Below, piece by piece: positions 51,516 to 60,333 of a stretch of DNA of 64,000 nt. The translations under genes and the position numbers were made by a program. Within the stretch, counting starts at the first letter, position 1. Every line of letters begins with the position of its first letter. The notes under the pieces are model-generated. The model saw only the letters and a list, made by a program, of their open reading frames with translations, searched no databases and was not told the origin of the DNA. Origin of the DNA: Flavobacterium sp. xlx-214 (GTDB lineage: Bacteria > Bacteroidota > Bacteroidia > Flavobacteriales > Flavobacteriaceae); contig NZ_CP059431.1 of NCBI RefSeq assembly GCF_013874595.1, positions 1,240,001 through 1,304,000 of the forward strand, read 5' to 3'.

Positions 51516-52574
51516 ATGGAAAAGTTAATACAAGGTAGTATTGGTTTGTTAATGGATTTAATCCGTACCCAATCATATAGCAAAGAAGAAGATCAAACTG
51601 CAGCAATAATTAATAGCTATTTACAAAGTTATGGTGTTGCTACACATCAAGATTTAAACAATGTGTGGGCTTTTAATAAGTATTATGATGCATCAAAACC
51701 TACTGTTTTATTAAACTCACATCACGATACTGTTCATCCCAATAAAGATTATACACGTGATCCTTTTCAGGCAGAGATTATAGAGGGCAAGTTATATGGT
51801 TTAGGAAGTAATGATGCTGGTGGATGTTTGGTTTCTTTAATTGCTACTTTTTTACATTATTACAATCAACCAAATTTAAAATACAACTTTGTTATTGCTG
51901 CAACTGCCGAAGAAGAAATTTCAGGTTTGCATGGTATAGAATGGATTGTACCTAAATTAGGTGCTTTAGATTTTGCAATTGTAGGCGAACCAACTCAAAT
52001 GCATTTGGCTATTGCAGAAAAAGGACTCATGGTTTTGGAATGTAAAGCACCTGGAAAATCGGGGCATGCAGCGCGTGAAGAAGGTGAGAATGCAATATAC
52101 AATGCTATTAAAGATATTTTGTGGTTTCAATCGTATCAATTTCCTAAGAAATCAGAAATGTTTGGATTCATAAAAATGTCGGTAACTATGATTCATGCAG
52201 GTACACAGCACAATGTTGTGCCTTCAAGTTGTGATTTTGTTGTAGATGTTCGCATTACCGATGCGTATACCAATGAAGAAGTTTTAGATATTATTCATGA
52301 GCATACAATAAGCGATATTCACCCGCGATCAACTCGTTTAAAACCATCGTGTATTGATATACAGCATCCCATTGTTCAAGCGGGTATTGCTTTAGGGCGC
52401 ACTACTTATGGTTCTCCTACAACAAGTGATCAGGCATTGTTAAAAATTCCTTCAGTAAAATTAGGACCTGGAGATTCGGCTCGATCGCACACAGCTGATG
52501 AGTTTATCTATGTGAAAGAAATTGAAGAAGGCGTGCCTTTGTACATAAAAATGTTAGATCAAATTGTATTGTGA
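51516..52574 (+). CDS. M20 family amidohydrolase (ArgE/DapE-like)
   Basis: A 352-residue two-metal hydrolase. Ligand motifs are in place: NSHHDTVHP (His and Asp), GSNDAGGC (bridging Asp), ATAEEEISG (catalytic Glu), VGEPT and the C-terminal ARSHTADEFI (His). This fits the N-acetylornithine/succinyl-diaminopimelate deacylase family; in Bacteroidota the arginine-pathway version acts on N-acyl-citrulline, but no other arginine gene is nearby, so the substrate is uncertain. A TATTTTTG box lies at 51463-51470. Confidence 0.85.
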   Translation: MEKLIQGSIGLLMDLIRTQSYSKEEDQTAAIINSYLQSYGVATHQDLNNVWAFNKYYDASKPTVLLNSHHDTVHPNKDYTRDPFQAEIIEGKLYGLGSNDAGGCLVSLIATFLHYYNQPNLKYNFVIAATAEEEISGLHGIEWIVPKLGALDFAIVGEPTQMHLAIAEKGLMVLECKAPGKSGHAAREEGENAIYNAIKDILWFQSYQFPKKSEMFGFIKMSVTMIHAGTQHNVVPSSCDFVVDVRITDAYTNEEVLDIIHEHTISDIHPRSTRLKPSCIDIQHPIVQAGIALGRTTYGSPTTSDQALLKIPSVKLGPGDSARSHTADEFIYVKEIEEGVPLYIKMLDQIVL

Positions 52575-52578
52575 TTTT

Positions 52579-52609
52579 TTGAAGAGAAAAGAACAAACCA
52601 TTAACTTTG
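52579..52609 (+). promoter_or_regulatory. Promoter of the MscS-like gene
   Basis: TTTTG (TTG at 52579-52581), 20 bases, then TAACTTTG (52602-52609): full match to the Bacteroidota promoter, about 45 bp before the start of the channel gene and beginning just after the M20 stop. Confidence 0.7.
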
Positions 52610-52653
52610 ATGCAAATAAACAAACATTGTTATCAATGTTTAAATAAAAAAAT

Positions 52654-53604
52654 ATGAAAGAAGATTCGTTAAAAGTAGCCGTAAAAGATACCATTACTCT
52701 TGCAGGGCAAAAAGAAGAACTTATAAATGCAGTTAAACCTGAAAACGTGAAAGATGGTATTGTAGGTTCTGTATCAGAAGTTTCAAATTATATGGAAAAG
52801 TTTATTGCTATGGCAATTGATGCTATTCCTGCTGTAATTAAAGCAATGATTTTTTTAATTGTTGGTTTGTTTATAATAAGAACTGTTTTAAAACTTGTAA
52901 AAAATAGATTTGAAAAACGAAATGTAGATTTATCATTAAGAGGATTTCTATATTCTATAATTAAATTTATTTTGTATGCAATTCTTGCTTTATTGGTTGC
53001 TGGAAATTTAGGTTTTGAAATAACAGTTATTTTAGGTGCCTTATCAGGTTTAGTATTAGCTGCTGGTCTGGCTTTGCAAGGTTCATTATCAAACTTTGCA
53101 GGTGGTGTGTTGATATTATTGTTTCGCCCGTTTGAAGTAGGCGATTATATTGAAAACAGTGCTGGAACCGAAGGTACTGTTGATAAAATTGATTTGTTAT
53201 ACACTAGTTTAACAAACGGGCAAGGTATTAAAGTGTTTAGCCCTAACGGTACATTGGCAAACTCGGTTATTCGTAACTTCTCTAAAATCACCAAACGTAG
53301 AGTCGATTTTATGTTAACCATTAGTTATGGTGATAATATTCAAGAGGTACAAAAGGTAATTGAAGCTAAATTAGCATCTAACAGTAAAATATTGCAAACA
53401 CCAAAACCTGAAATTTTTGTAAAAGAGTTAACGCCTGCTGGAGTTGTTTTAACAGTGCGTGCTTGGGCAGAAAAACAAAATTATGTTGAAATAAGCGAAA
53501 CCTTGCAAAACGAAATTAAAAACCTTGTTTATGAAGGTGGATTTAAAAATCCATACGCTGCAGCGCCAATTCATATTATAAATGATACACCAAAATCAGA
53601 ATAA
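52654..53604 (+). CDS. Small-conductance mechanosensitive channel (MscS family)
   Basis: The 316-residue protein has an N-terminal cytoplasmic or periplasmic helix, three transmembrane helices (about residues 64-84, 105-125, 128-156), the pore-lining GLALQGSLSNFAGGVLILLF motif at about 143-163, and the beta domain VGDYIENSAGTEGTVDKI. It releases solutes on hypo-osmotic shock. Its own promoter and terminator make it a single-gene unit. Confidence 0.93.
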   Translation: MKEDSLKVAVKDTITLAGQKEELINAVKPENVKDGIVGSVSEVSNYMEKFIAMAIDAIPAVIKAMIFLIVGLFIIRTVLKLVKNRFEKRNVDLSLRGFLYSIIKFILYAILALLVAGNLGFEITVILGALSGLVLAAGLALQGSLSNFAGGVLILLFRPFEVGDYIENSAGTEGTVDKIDLLYTSLTNGQGIKVFSPNGTLANSVIRNFSKITKRRVDFMLTISYGDNIQEVQKVIEAKLASNSKILQTPKPEIFVKELTPAGVVLTVRAWAEKQNYVEISETLQNEIKNLVYEGGFKNPYAAAPIHIINDTPKSE

Positions 53605-53605
53605 T

Positions 53606-53630
53606 AAAAGCCACTCATTGAGTGGCTTTT
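53606..53630 (+). terminator. Terminator after MscS-like gene
   Basis: AAAAGCCACTCA (53606-53617) pairs with TGAGTGGCTTTT (53619-53630) with a tiny central loop; the T-run also reads into the DbpA-like gene on the other strand. Confidence 0.85.
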
Positions 53631-53639
53631 TAGTTTTAT

Positions 53640-54989
53640 TTATAAACGATCGTCTTTTTTAATAACATTTCGGGCAATTTGTATTTTATACTTTTTGCCT
53701 TTCATTTTTTCATCTTTTATAGCGTGTAATAATGTCTGTGCTTTTGTGCTTTTTACAGCAGCAAACGATACAAAGTCTTTCACTTCAATCAAACCTAAAT
53801 CGCCTTTTTCTAAAGAACCTTTCTGAGATAAAAAGCCTACAATATCAATTTTATTGATTTTATTTTTCTTGCCACCGCTAATGTATAAAGTTACAAATTC
53901 TGGCTTGTTAGGAACGGGAGCATTTAGATCGACCGTAAAAACATCCATTGCGTAATCAACATAATCCAGCTTTTTTTCATCTTCATGTAAAATTAAATAA
54001 GCCGTTCCTGTTGTTTCCATACGTGCCGTACGACCGTTTCTGTGGGTAAATTCTTCCTCTTTAAAAGGTAAATGATAATGAATTACGTGCTTAATATCAG
54101 GAATATCCAAACCACGTGCAGCCAAATCGGTTGTAACCAAATAAGGCACGCTTCCGTTTCTAAATTGAATTAAAGCGCGCTCACGTTCATCCTGATCCAT
54201 TCCACCATGATAGTGAGTTGACACAATACCACGCTCATTTAACGTATCCGAAATACGCTCAACGGCATCTCTGTGATTACAAAAAACAATACCTGATTCT
54301 GAGTTTAAATTACAAATTAAATGAAACAAGGTATTCAATTTGTCTTTTTCAGGAGAAACCACTTTTCTTACTTCTAATAATGAAACACTTTGTTCGTCTT
54401 TAGGAATGAAATCTAACTTTGTAGGACGCGTTATTTTGGTGTATTTTGGTATTTCGATGGCATTGGTAGCCGATACCAAAACGCGTTTATTCACATTCTT
54501 TAAACGAGATATGATGAACGACATTTGTTCATGAAAACCTAATTGTAACGATTTGTCAAATTCATCTAAAATCAATGTTTTAATGGTTGATAAATCAATA
54601 GATGCTCTTTCAATATGATCTACAATTCTACCAGGAGTACCTATTAACAGCGCCGGTGGATTCGATAAATTTTTCAGTTCCGTATCAATATTATGCCCGC
54701 CATAGCAAATGTTTACTTTGTAAGTAGTACCCATTTTTTTCCATACTTGTTCAATTTGCAAACCTAATTCTCTTGATGGAACCAGAATTAATGCCTGAAT
54801 GCCTTTTGCGTCGTCGTCAATCAATTGATATAAAGGATATAAAAAAGCCAATGTTTTACCAGAGCCTGTGGGCGATAACAATAGAGTTTCTGTATCGTTT
54901 AAAATAGTTTCGTTGGCAGTTTGTTGCATTTCGTTTAGGTTTTCAATACCTAAATTCAATAATATGTTGGTTGATTTTGTGTGATGCAT
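53640..54989 (-). CDS. DEAD-box RNA helicase, DbpA type
   Basis: A 449-residue helicase. Motifs: SPTGSGKTLAF (I), TPGRIVDH (Ib), LILDEFDKSL (II, DEFD rather than DEAD), SATN (III), ARGLDIPD and HRNGRTARM (V, VI). Residues about 370-449 match the DbpA RNA-binding domain that recognises 23S rRNA hairpin 92, so it is likely an assembly factor of the large ribosomal subunit. It is convergent with the MscS gene (terminator shared) and follows a Dus gene on the same strand. Confidence 0.9.
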   Translation of the reverse strand: MHHTKSTNILLNLGIENLNEMQQTANETILNDTETLLLSPTGSGKTLAFLYPLYQLIDDDAKGIQALILVPSRELGLQIEQVWKKMGTTYKVNICYGGHNIDTELKNLSNPPALLIGTPGRIVDHIERASIDLSTIKTLILDEFDKSLQLGFHEQMSFIISRLKNVNKRVLVSATNAIEIPKYTKITRPTKLDFIPKDEQSVSLLEVRKVVSPEKDKLNTLFHLICNLNSESGIVFCNHRDAVERISDTLNERGIVSTHYHGGMDQDERERALIQFRNGSVPYLVTTDLAARGLDIPDIKHVIHYHLPFKEEEFTHRNGRTARMETTGTAYLILHEDEKKLDYVDYAMDVFTVDLNAPVPNKPEFVTLYISGGKKNKINKIDIVGFLSQKGSLEKGDLGLIEVKDFVSFAAVKSTKAQTLLHAIKDEKMKGKKYKIQIARNVIKKDDRL

Positions 54990-55017
54990 GATAGAGGTGT
55001 TTTGTAGAGAAAATAAA

Positions 55018-55041
55018 AACTCGAACCTTAAGGTTCGAGTT
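55018..55041 (-). terminator. Terminator after dus
   Basis: A 24-bp perfect palindrome (AACTCGAACCTT/AAGGTTCGAGTT) with a minus-strand T-run follows the Dus gene and separates it from the DbpA-type helicase gene. Confidence 0.8.
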
Positions 55042-55047
55042 CCTTAT

Positions 55048-56046
55048 TTAAAGTTGTTCAATAACGTAATCTTTGTAAAAATCTTCAATTTCATCAAAGA
55101 TGCGCATTAAGTTTAAAGGATCATCTTCGGTAACCAAACGTTGGCGATGTGCTTTAAAACCATGAATTCCTTTAAAATAATTGGTGTAATGGCGACGCAT
55201 TTCTACAATTCCTAAACGTTCGCCTTTCCATTCCATCGACCAAATTAAATGATTTTTAGCAGCTTCTAATCGATCCGCCATAGTTGGGGGAGCTAAAAAT
55301 TCGCCTGTTGCTAAGTAATGTTTAATTTCATTAAAAATCCAAGGATAGCCAATAGCGGCGCGTCCAATCATCATTCCGTCTAAACCAAAGCGCTCTTTGT
55401 ATTCCTTCGCTTTTTGAGGAGAATCAATATCGCCGTTTCCAAAAATAGGAATGCTTAATCGCGGGTTTTTATGTATGCGTTCAATATGCGTCCAATCGCT
55501 ATGTCCTTTGTACATTTGCGCTCGTGTACGTGCGTGAACCGTTAAGGCTTGTACGCCTACATCCTGTAAACGTTCAGCAACTTCATCAATATTAATTGAT
55601 TCATCGTCCCAGCCTAAACGTGTTTTAACTGTAACAGGCAAATGTGTGCTGTTTACAACCGCTTTTGTTAAACGCACCATTAAATCAATGTCTTTTAAAA
55701 CACCAGCGCCAGCACCTTTGCAAACTACTTTTTTAACAGGACATCCAAAGTTAATATCCACTAAATCTGGCTGAACAGCTTCTACAATTTTAGCAGATAA
55801 AGCCATCGCTTCCTCATCGCCACCAAAAATCTGAATGCCAACAGGACGCTCATAATCAAAAATATCCAATTTCATTTTGCTTTTCATAGCATCACGAATC
55901 AATCCTTCTGAAGAAATAAATTCAGAATACATCATATCAGCGCCGTGCATTTTACACAAACGTCGAAAAGGTGGATCACTTACATCTTCCATTGGTGCTA
56001 ACAACAGCGGATGATTAGGTAATTCTATTTTGCCAATTTTAATCAT
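55048..56046 (-). CDS. dusB: tRNA-dihydrouridine synthase (DusB-like)
   Basis: A 332-residue FMN-dependent reductase that converts uridine to dihydrouridine in tRNA. It has the substrate and FMN motifs APMEDVSDPPFR near the N-terminus, INFGCPVKKVVCKGAGAG with the catalytic Cys, and the GNGDIDSPQ/MIGRAAIGYPW FMN-binding segments. Position next to DbpA makes an RNA-focused neighbourhood. A minus-strand TAATTTTG at 56063-56070 is an exact -7 box 17 bp before its start. Confidence 0.94.
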   Translation of the reverse strand: MIKIGKIELPNHPLLLAPMEDVSDPPFRRLCKMHGADMMYSEFISSEGLIRDAMKSKMKLDIFDYERPVGIQIFGGDEEAMALSAKIVEAVQPDLVDINFGCPVKKVVCKGAGAGVLKDIDLMVRLTKAVVNSTHLPVTVKTRLGWDDESINIDEVAERLQDVGVQALTVHARTRAQMYKGHSDWTHIERIHKNPRLSIPIFGNGDIDSPQKAKEYKERFGLDGMMIGRAAIGYPWIFNEIKHYLATGEFLAPPTMADRLEAAKNHLIWSMEWKGERLGIVEMRRHYTNYFKGIHGFKAHRQRLVTEDDPLNLMRIFDEIEDFYKDYVIEQL

Positions 56047-56062
56047 GAAAAGATATTTTATG

Positions 56063-56070
56063 CAAAATTA
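56063..56070 (-). promoter_or_regulatory. -7 box of the Dus gene
   Basis: Minus-strand TAATTTTG matches TAnnTTTG exactly, 17 bp before the start codon; the -33 element is unclear. Confidence 0.45.
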
Positions 56071-56168
56071 GGTATTTTTTTTTCATTAATATTATTATGT
56101 ACCTACTTCTTGTTTTAGGTTAAGTTTATTGAAAGAATAATTATTGTATCTTTATTAAAAAGAAAAAA

Positions 56169-57056
56169 ATGTCGAATATAGATTATATTTTTGAAGAGAA
56201 AGCCGCTGATATTGGTAACTTTTTGGTAGGGCGATTATTGCCTTTTAAACAAAAAAGAAGCATTGGACCCTTTGTGTTTATTGATCATATGGGACCTGCA
56301 CACATGAAAGCGGGCGAAAATTTAGATGTAGCTCCGCATCCACATATTGGGTTGTCAACCTTAACTTTTTTGTTTGAAGGTGCGGTGCAGCACAGAGATA
56401 GTTTAGGAAACAATATTACAATTGAACCTGGTGCGGTAAATTGGATGACGGCTGGTAAAGGTGTGGTGCATTCTGAGCGCACTCCTGAACATTTACGTAA
56501 TGTAGAAAAAACAATGCACGGTTTACAAATTTGGATTGCTTTGCCCAAAGCATTAGAAAATATGGAGCCTAATTTTGTGCATATTGAAGCAGATAAATTA
56601 CCTGTTTGGAAAGAAGGTTCAACCGATTTTAAATTGATTGCGGGTGAATTTGAAGACAAAAAATCGGGTGTACCTGTATACAGTAAGTTGTACATGATTG
56701 AAATTAAAGCGAACGAAGATGTAGCGATAAATATGCATGATCGTTTGTACGGCGAAAGTGGTTTGTACATTTTAGAGGGTGAAGTTTCTAATGCAGGAAC
56801 TGCTTTTGGACCAAAGCAAATCTTAATTACCAAAGATGCGCATTTGTGTACGTTTGATATGAAAGCTGGTTCAACCATTTATTTGTTTGGTGGTGAACCT
56901 TTTCCAGAAGAGCATTTTATTTTTTGGAACTTTGTATCTACATCACGTGAAACCATTGAAGAGGCTAAAGATAAATGGAGAAAACAAGAATTTCCTAAAG
57001 TTCCTGGCGAAACAGAATTTGTACCATTGCCCGAAAACCCGTTTAAAAAAGATTAA
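56169..57056 (+). CDS. Pirin family cupin protein
   Basis: A 295-residue bicupin. Metal-binding histidines lie in PHPHIGLSTLTFLFEG and HSERTPEH, with the C-terminal cupin at about 165-275 (HDRLYGESGLYILEG). Some pirins are quercetin dioxygenases, others act as redox-dependent co-regulators; which applies here is unknown. The OsmC-family gene starts two bases after its stop, so the two are translationally linked and probably both act in oxidative stress. Confidence 0.9.
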   Translation: MSNIDYIFEEKAADIGNFLVGRLLPFKQKRSIGPFVFIDHMGPAHMKAGENLDVAPHPHIGLSTLTFLFEGAVQHRDSLGNNITIEPGAVNWMTAGKGVVHSERTPEHLRNVEKTMHGLQIWIALPKALENMEPNFVHIEADKLPVWKEGSTDFKLIAGEFEDKKSGVPVYSKLYMIEIKANEDVAINMHDRLYGESGLYILEGEVSNAGTAFGPKQILITKDAHLCTFDMKAGSTIYLFGGEPFPEEHFIFWNFVSTSRETIEEAKDKWRKQEFPKVPGETEFVPLPENPFKKD

Positions 57057-57058
57057 TT

Positions 57059-57439
57059 ATGGAATTTGTAAAAGCACATATAGGAAAAGAAAAGTATAAA
57101 ACAACCATTACCACCTCTACAAAAGAATTCATTTCGGATATGCCCGAAGGTGAAGGCGGGGCTAGTTTAGGCGTAAAACCAAAAGAATTGCTAGCATCTG
57201 CTTTAGCCAGTTGCATTGCCATGACCGTTAGAATGTATGCCGATAGAAGCAAATGGCCGTTAGAAGAAGTTTTTGTTGAGGTTGAATTAGATACAGAAAC
57301 CACTCCAGGAACATCCATCTTTAGAAAAAAAGTTGATTTTAAAGGTGATTTAACAGAAGAGCAATTAAAGAGGTTACATGTTATTGCTATGAAATGCCCT
57401 ATTTATAAATTATTACAAAATCCTACTGTGATGGAATAA
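57059..57439 (+). CDS. OsmC-family peroxiredoxin
   Basis: The 126-residue protein has the two reactive cysteines of OsmC/Ohr-type thiol peroxidases: Cys52 in LASALASCIAMTVRMYAD and Cys113 in AMKCPIYKLL. The family detoxifies organic hydroperoxides. The start is 2 bp after the pirin stop, which marks a two-gene operon ended by a clear bidirectional terminator. No OhrR-type regulator is in the window. Confidence 0.9.
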   Translation: MEFVKAHIGKEKYKTTITTSTKEFISDMPEGEGGASLGVKPKELLASALASCIAMTVRMYADRSKWPLEEVFVEVELDTETTPGTSIFRKKVDFKGDLTEEQLKRLHVIAMKCPIYKLLQNPTVME

Positions 57440-57470
57440 AAAAAACTCGGTTTTAAACCGAGTTTTTTTT
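57438..57470. terminator. Bidirectional terminator after pirin-osmC
   Basis: A palindrome centred at 57454 with ACTCGGTTT/AAACCGAGT core flanked by A-run and T-run ends the pirin-OsmC transcript and, on the opposite strand, the unknown exported protein gene at 57489. Confidence 0.85.
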
Positions 57471-57488
57471 ATAATAACTAATTATTCT

Positions 57489-58190
57489 TTATAAAATTGA
57501 ATCTAAAAACCGCTGAACAATAAGAAATTCATCAGAAGCAAAATCAATTTTATTTTGTTTTAAAAATTGTCTTATCTCTTTACTTTTACTAGGAAAAGCT
57601 TTTTCTAGATCTTTACTTTTTTCAATAGGCACAACATTGTTTTCATGTTCAATAAAAAACAAAGGCTTTTTTAATTTATATTCAGGTAATTTTTGCTCTT
57701 GATAGTTGTTTAGAGCCTCTTTATAAGGAATAAATTCAATGCTTTCTAATTTGTAAATTTTAACTTTAGAATCTCTAATCCCTAGAAGAAGTAAATATTC
57801 TTCTTTTTTTGATTTGTTAATTTTATAGTTCTTAAGAAAATAATTTCTACCATCTTTAAAACTAATCTCCTTGTTTTGCTCTTTTGAAATCGATATTGTT
57901 TCATTAGATGATTTTTTATATTCGAAAAAACCTGTATAGTTATTATAACGAAGATCAAAAAGTTTAGAGCCATTATCAACGGTAGCCTCACTAAATGATG
58001 CGTTTACATATTCAGATCCGGTCGTAAGAATCTTTTCACGTGTAGTTATGTTAACTAAAGTAGCTGTTAAACCAGATTCATTTTTAAAAGAGTCATTGGT
58101 AGGTGCTAATCCTAAGGCACCTGCTTGAGAGTGAATACTATTTATTAATAAAAACTCTAGTATAAAAAAGATAAATGCTATTTTTTTCAT
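57489..58190 (-). CDS. Exported protein of unknown function
   Basis: A 233-residue protein with a signal peptide (residues 1-20, ending SIHSQ) and a Lys/Glu/Tyr-rich body of predicted beta strands followed by a helical C-terminus that resembles the end of other secreted flavobacterial proteins (IDFASDEFLIVQRFLDS). No domain is recognised. It stands alone in front of the structured region leading to lepA, transcribed away from it. Confidence 0.6.
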   Translation of the reverse strand: MKKIAFIFFILEFLLINSIHSQAGALGLAPTNDSFKNESGLTATLVNITTREKILTTGSEYVNASFSEATVDNGSKLFDLRYNNYTGFFEYKKSSNETISISKEQNKEISFKDGRNYFLKNYKINKSKKEEYLLLLGIRDSKVKIYKLESIEFIPYKEALNNYQEQKLPEYKLKKPLFFIEHENNVVPIEKSKDLEKAFPSKSKEIRQFLKQNKIDFASDEFLIVQRFLDSIL

Positions 58191-58296
58191 AAATTGTACA
58201 TTGTTTATTGATAACTAATGCTATAAATATAGTGAAAAAAAAATGAACAAAAAACTATAATCAAGATTTATTGATTTAAACAAAATAAAAATAACT

Positions 58297-58304
58297 TATA
58301 TTTG
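58297..58304 (+). promoter_or_regulatory. Promoter of the lepA leader RNA
   Basis: TATATTTG (58297-58304) is an exact -7 box; TTG at 58271-58273 lies 23 bases upstream, at the limit of accepted spacing. Transcription would begin near 58311, giving a leader of about 130 bases before lepA. Confidence 0.6.
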
Positions 58305-58310
58305 CAAATT

Positions 58311-58406
58311 AGAGGTAATGAAGCCTTAATGCGTGAGGGATAGAAGCGAAAAGCCCTCAAGAATGAGGACTTGTAGCAAATAGCCCGACCTGAAAGGGCA
58401 CGCCCA
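58311..58406 (+). ncRNA. Structured leader RNA, Flavo-1-like
   Basis: The leader contains GAGGGATAGAAGCGAAAAGCCCTC and AGCCCGACC...GGGCACGCCC, wording I recognise from the Flavo-1-type conserved RNA of Flavobacteria, though I could not check it against Rfam. TGAGGG (58334-58339) pairs with CCCTCA (58354-58359), and CCCTCA can instead pair with TGAGG at 58364-58368, giving two mutually exclusive hairpins; a second GCCC/GGGC arm follows. It ends about 30 bases before the lepA start. Regulation of lepA is inference. Confidence 0.55.
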
Positions 58407-58439
58407 AAATAGAATCATTTTTTTTGACATTTTACGCCA

Positions 58440-60236
58440 ATGAAAAATATTAGAAACTTTTGTATTATCGCACATATTGACCACGGTAAAAGTACCTTGG
58501 CCGATCGTTTATTGGATGCGACACAAACAGTTACCGCTCGTGAAGCGCAAGCGCAGTTGTTAGACAGTATGGATTTAGAGCGCGAACGTGGTATCACGAT
58601 TAAATCGCATGCCATTCAAATGGATTTCAATTACAAAGGAGAACAGTTTGTTTTAAATTTGATTGATACCCCAGGGCACGTAGATTTTTCGTATGAAGTT
58701 TCTCGTTCTATTGCTGCTTGTGAAGGCGCTTTGTTAATTGTTGATGCTGCGCAAAGTATTCAAGCGCAAACTATTTCTAACCTGTATTTAGCGTTAGAAA
58801 ACGATTTGGAAATTATTCCGGTTTTAAATAAAGTCGATTTACCATCTGCAAACCCAGAAGAAGTAAGCGATGATATTGTTGATTTATTAGGATGTAAACA
58901 TGAAGATATTATTCATGCTTCAGGTAAAACGGGTTTTGGAGTTGATAAAATTTTAGAAGCTATTATTGAGCGTATTCCTGCGCCAAAAGGTAATGCTGAA
59001 GAGCCTTTGCAAGCATTAATTTTTGATTCGGTATACAATCCTTTCCGTGGTATCGAGGTTATTTTCCGAGTGTTGAATGGAGAAATCAAAAAAGGTCAGA
59101 AAATAAAGTTCATGGCTACTGGCAATGAATATTATGCGGATGAAATTGGTACGTTGAAATTAAATCAAGTGCCTAAACAGAAAATTTCTGCGGGCGATGT
59201 AGGATATTTAATTTCAGGAATTAAAGAAGCAAAAGAAGTAAAGGTGGGTGATACCCTTACCGATGCTGTAAAACCAACCACCAATATGATTTCTGGTTTT
59301 GAGGATGTAAAACCAATGGTTTTTGCAGGTATTTACCCTGTTGATACAGAAGATTATGAAGATTTACGTGCTTCAATGGAGAAATTGCAGTTAAACGATG
59401 CGTCGTTGGTATTTGCTGCTGAAAGCTCGGCTGCTTTAGGTTTTGGTTTCCGTTGTGGATTCTTAGGAATGTTGCACATGGAAATTATTCAAGAACGTTT
59501 AGAACGTGAGTTTAACATGACGGTAATTACTACGGTTCCCAACGTGTCGTACTTTGCATATACCAAAAAAGAGCCTGATACAGCGTTTATTGTAAACAAT
59601 CCATCTGATTTACCAGAGCCATCAAAATTAGACCGTGTTGAAGAACCTTTTATTAAAGCTACCATTATTACAAAGTCTGATTTCGTAGGACAAGTAATGA
59701 GTTTGTGTATTGAAAAACGCGGACAAATTACCAACCAAACCTATTTAACAGAAAGTAGAGTAGAATTAAACTTTGATATGCCTTTGGCTGAGATTGTATT
59801 TGATTTTTACGATCGATTAAAAACAGTTTCTAAAGGATACGCTTCGTTTGATTACCACCCAATAGGTATGCGTCAATCAAAATTAGTGCGTTTAGATGTA
59901 TTATTAAACGGTCAAAACGTAGATGCATTATCAGCATTGATTCACGAAGATAATGCCTACTATATTGGTAAAAAAATGTGTGAAAAATTACGTGAGTTAA
60001 TCCCACGTCAACAATTCGATATTCCTATTCAGGCGGCAATTGGTGCAAAAATCATTGCTCGTGAAACCATTAAAGCGTTGCGTAAAGATGTTACTGCAAA
60101 ATGTTATGGAGGTGATATTTCGCGTAAACGTAAGTTATTAGAAAAACAAAAAGCAGGTAAAAAACGTATGCGCCAGGTAGGAAATGTTGAAATTCCACAA
60201 TCGGCGTTTATGGCTGTATTAAAATTGAATGACTAA
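58440..60236 (+). CDS. lepA: Elongation factor 4 (LepA)
   Basis: The 598-residue GTPase aids translation initiation and back-translocation of ribosomes. G motifs: [16 protein letters not shown] (G1), RGITIKS (G2), DTPGHVDF (G3), NKVDLP (G4). The EF-G-like domains II, III and V and the LepA-specific C-terminal domain ([20 protein letters not shown]) are all present. It is led by a structured RNA and closed by a terminator 20 bp downstream. Confidence 0.98.
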   Translation: MKNIRNFCIIAHIDHGKSTLADRLLDATQTVTAREAQAQLLDSMDLERERGITIKSHAIQMDFNYKGEQFVLNLIDTPGHVDFSYEVSRSIAACEGALLIVDAAQSIQAQTISNLYLALENDLEIIPVLNKVDLPSANPEEVSDDIVDLLGCKHEDIIHASGKTGFGVDKILEAIIERIPAPKGNAEEPLQALIFDSVYNPFRGIEVIFRVLNGEIKKGQKIKFMATGNEYYADEIGTLKLNQVPKQKISAGDVGYLISGIKEAKEVKVGDTLTDAVKPTTNMISGFEDVKPMVFAGIYPVDTEDYEDLRASMEKLQLNDASLVFAAESSAALGFGFRCGFLGMLHMEIIQERLEREFNMTVITTVPNVSYFAYTKKEPDTAFIVNNPSDLPEPSKLDRVEEPFIKATIITKSDFVGQVMSLCIEKRGQITNQTYLTESRVELNFDMPLAEIVFDFYDRLKTVSKGYASFDYHPIGMRQSKLVRLDVLLNGQNVDALSALIHEDNAYYIGKKMCEKLRELIPRQQFDIPIQAAIGAKIIARETIKALRKDVTAKCYGGDISRKRKLLEKQKAGKKRMRQVGNVEIPQSAFMAVLKLND

Positions 60237-60254
60237 TTATTAGTTTTAAAATAT

Positions 60255-60287
60255 AAAAATCCCACTTCGTTTAAGAGTGGGATTTTT
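60255..60287 (+). terminator. Terminator after lepA
   Basis: AAAAATCCCACT (60255-60266) pairs with AGTGGGATTTTT (60276-60287), then T residues. Confidence 0.85.
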
Positions 60288-60333
60288 TGTATAGATATTT
60301 TTTTACTAACTTGTAATTTGAAAAAGAAAAGCA

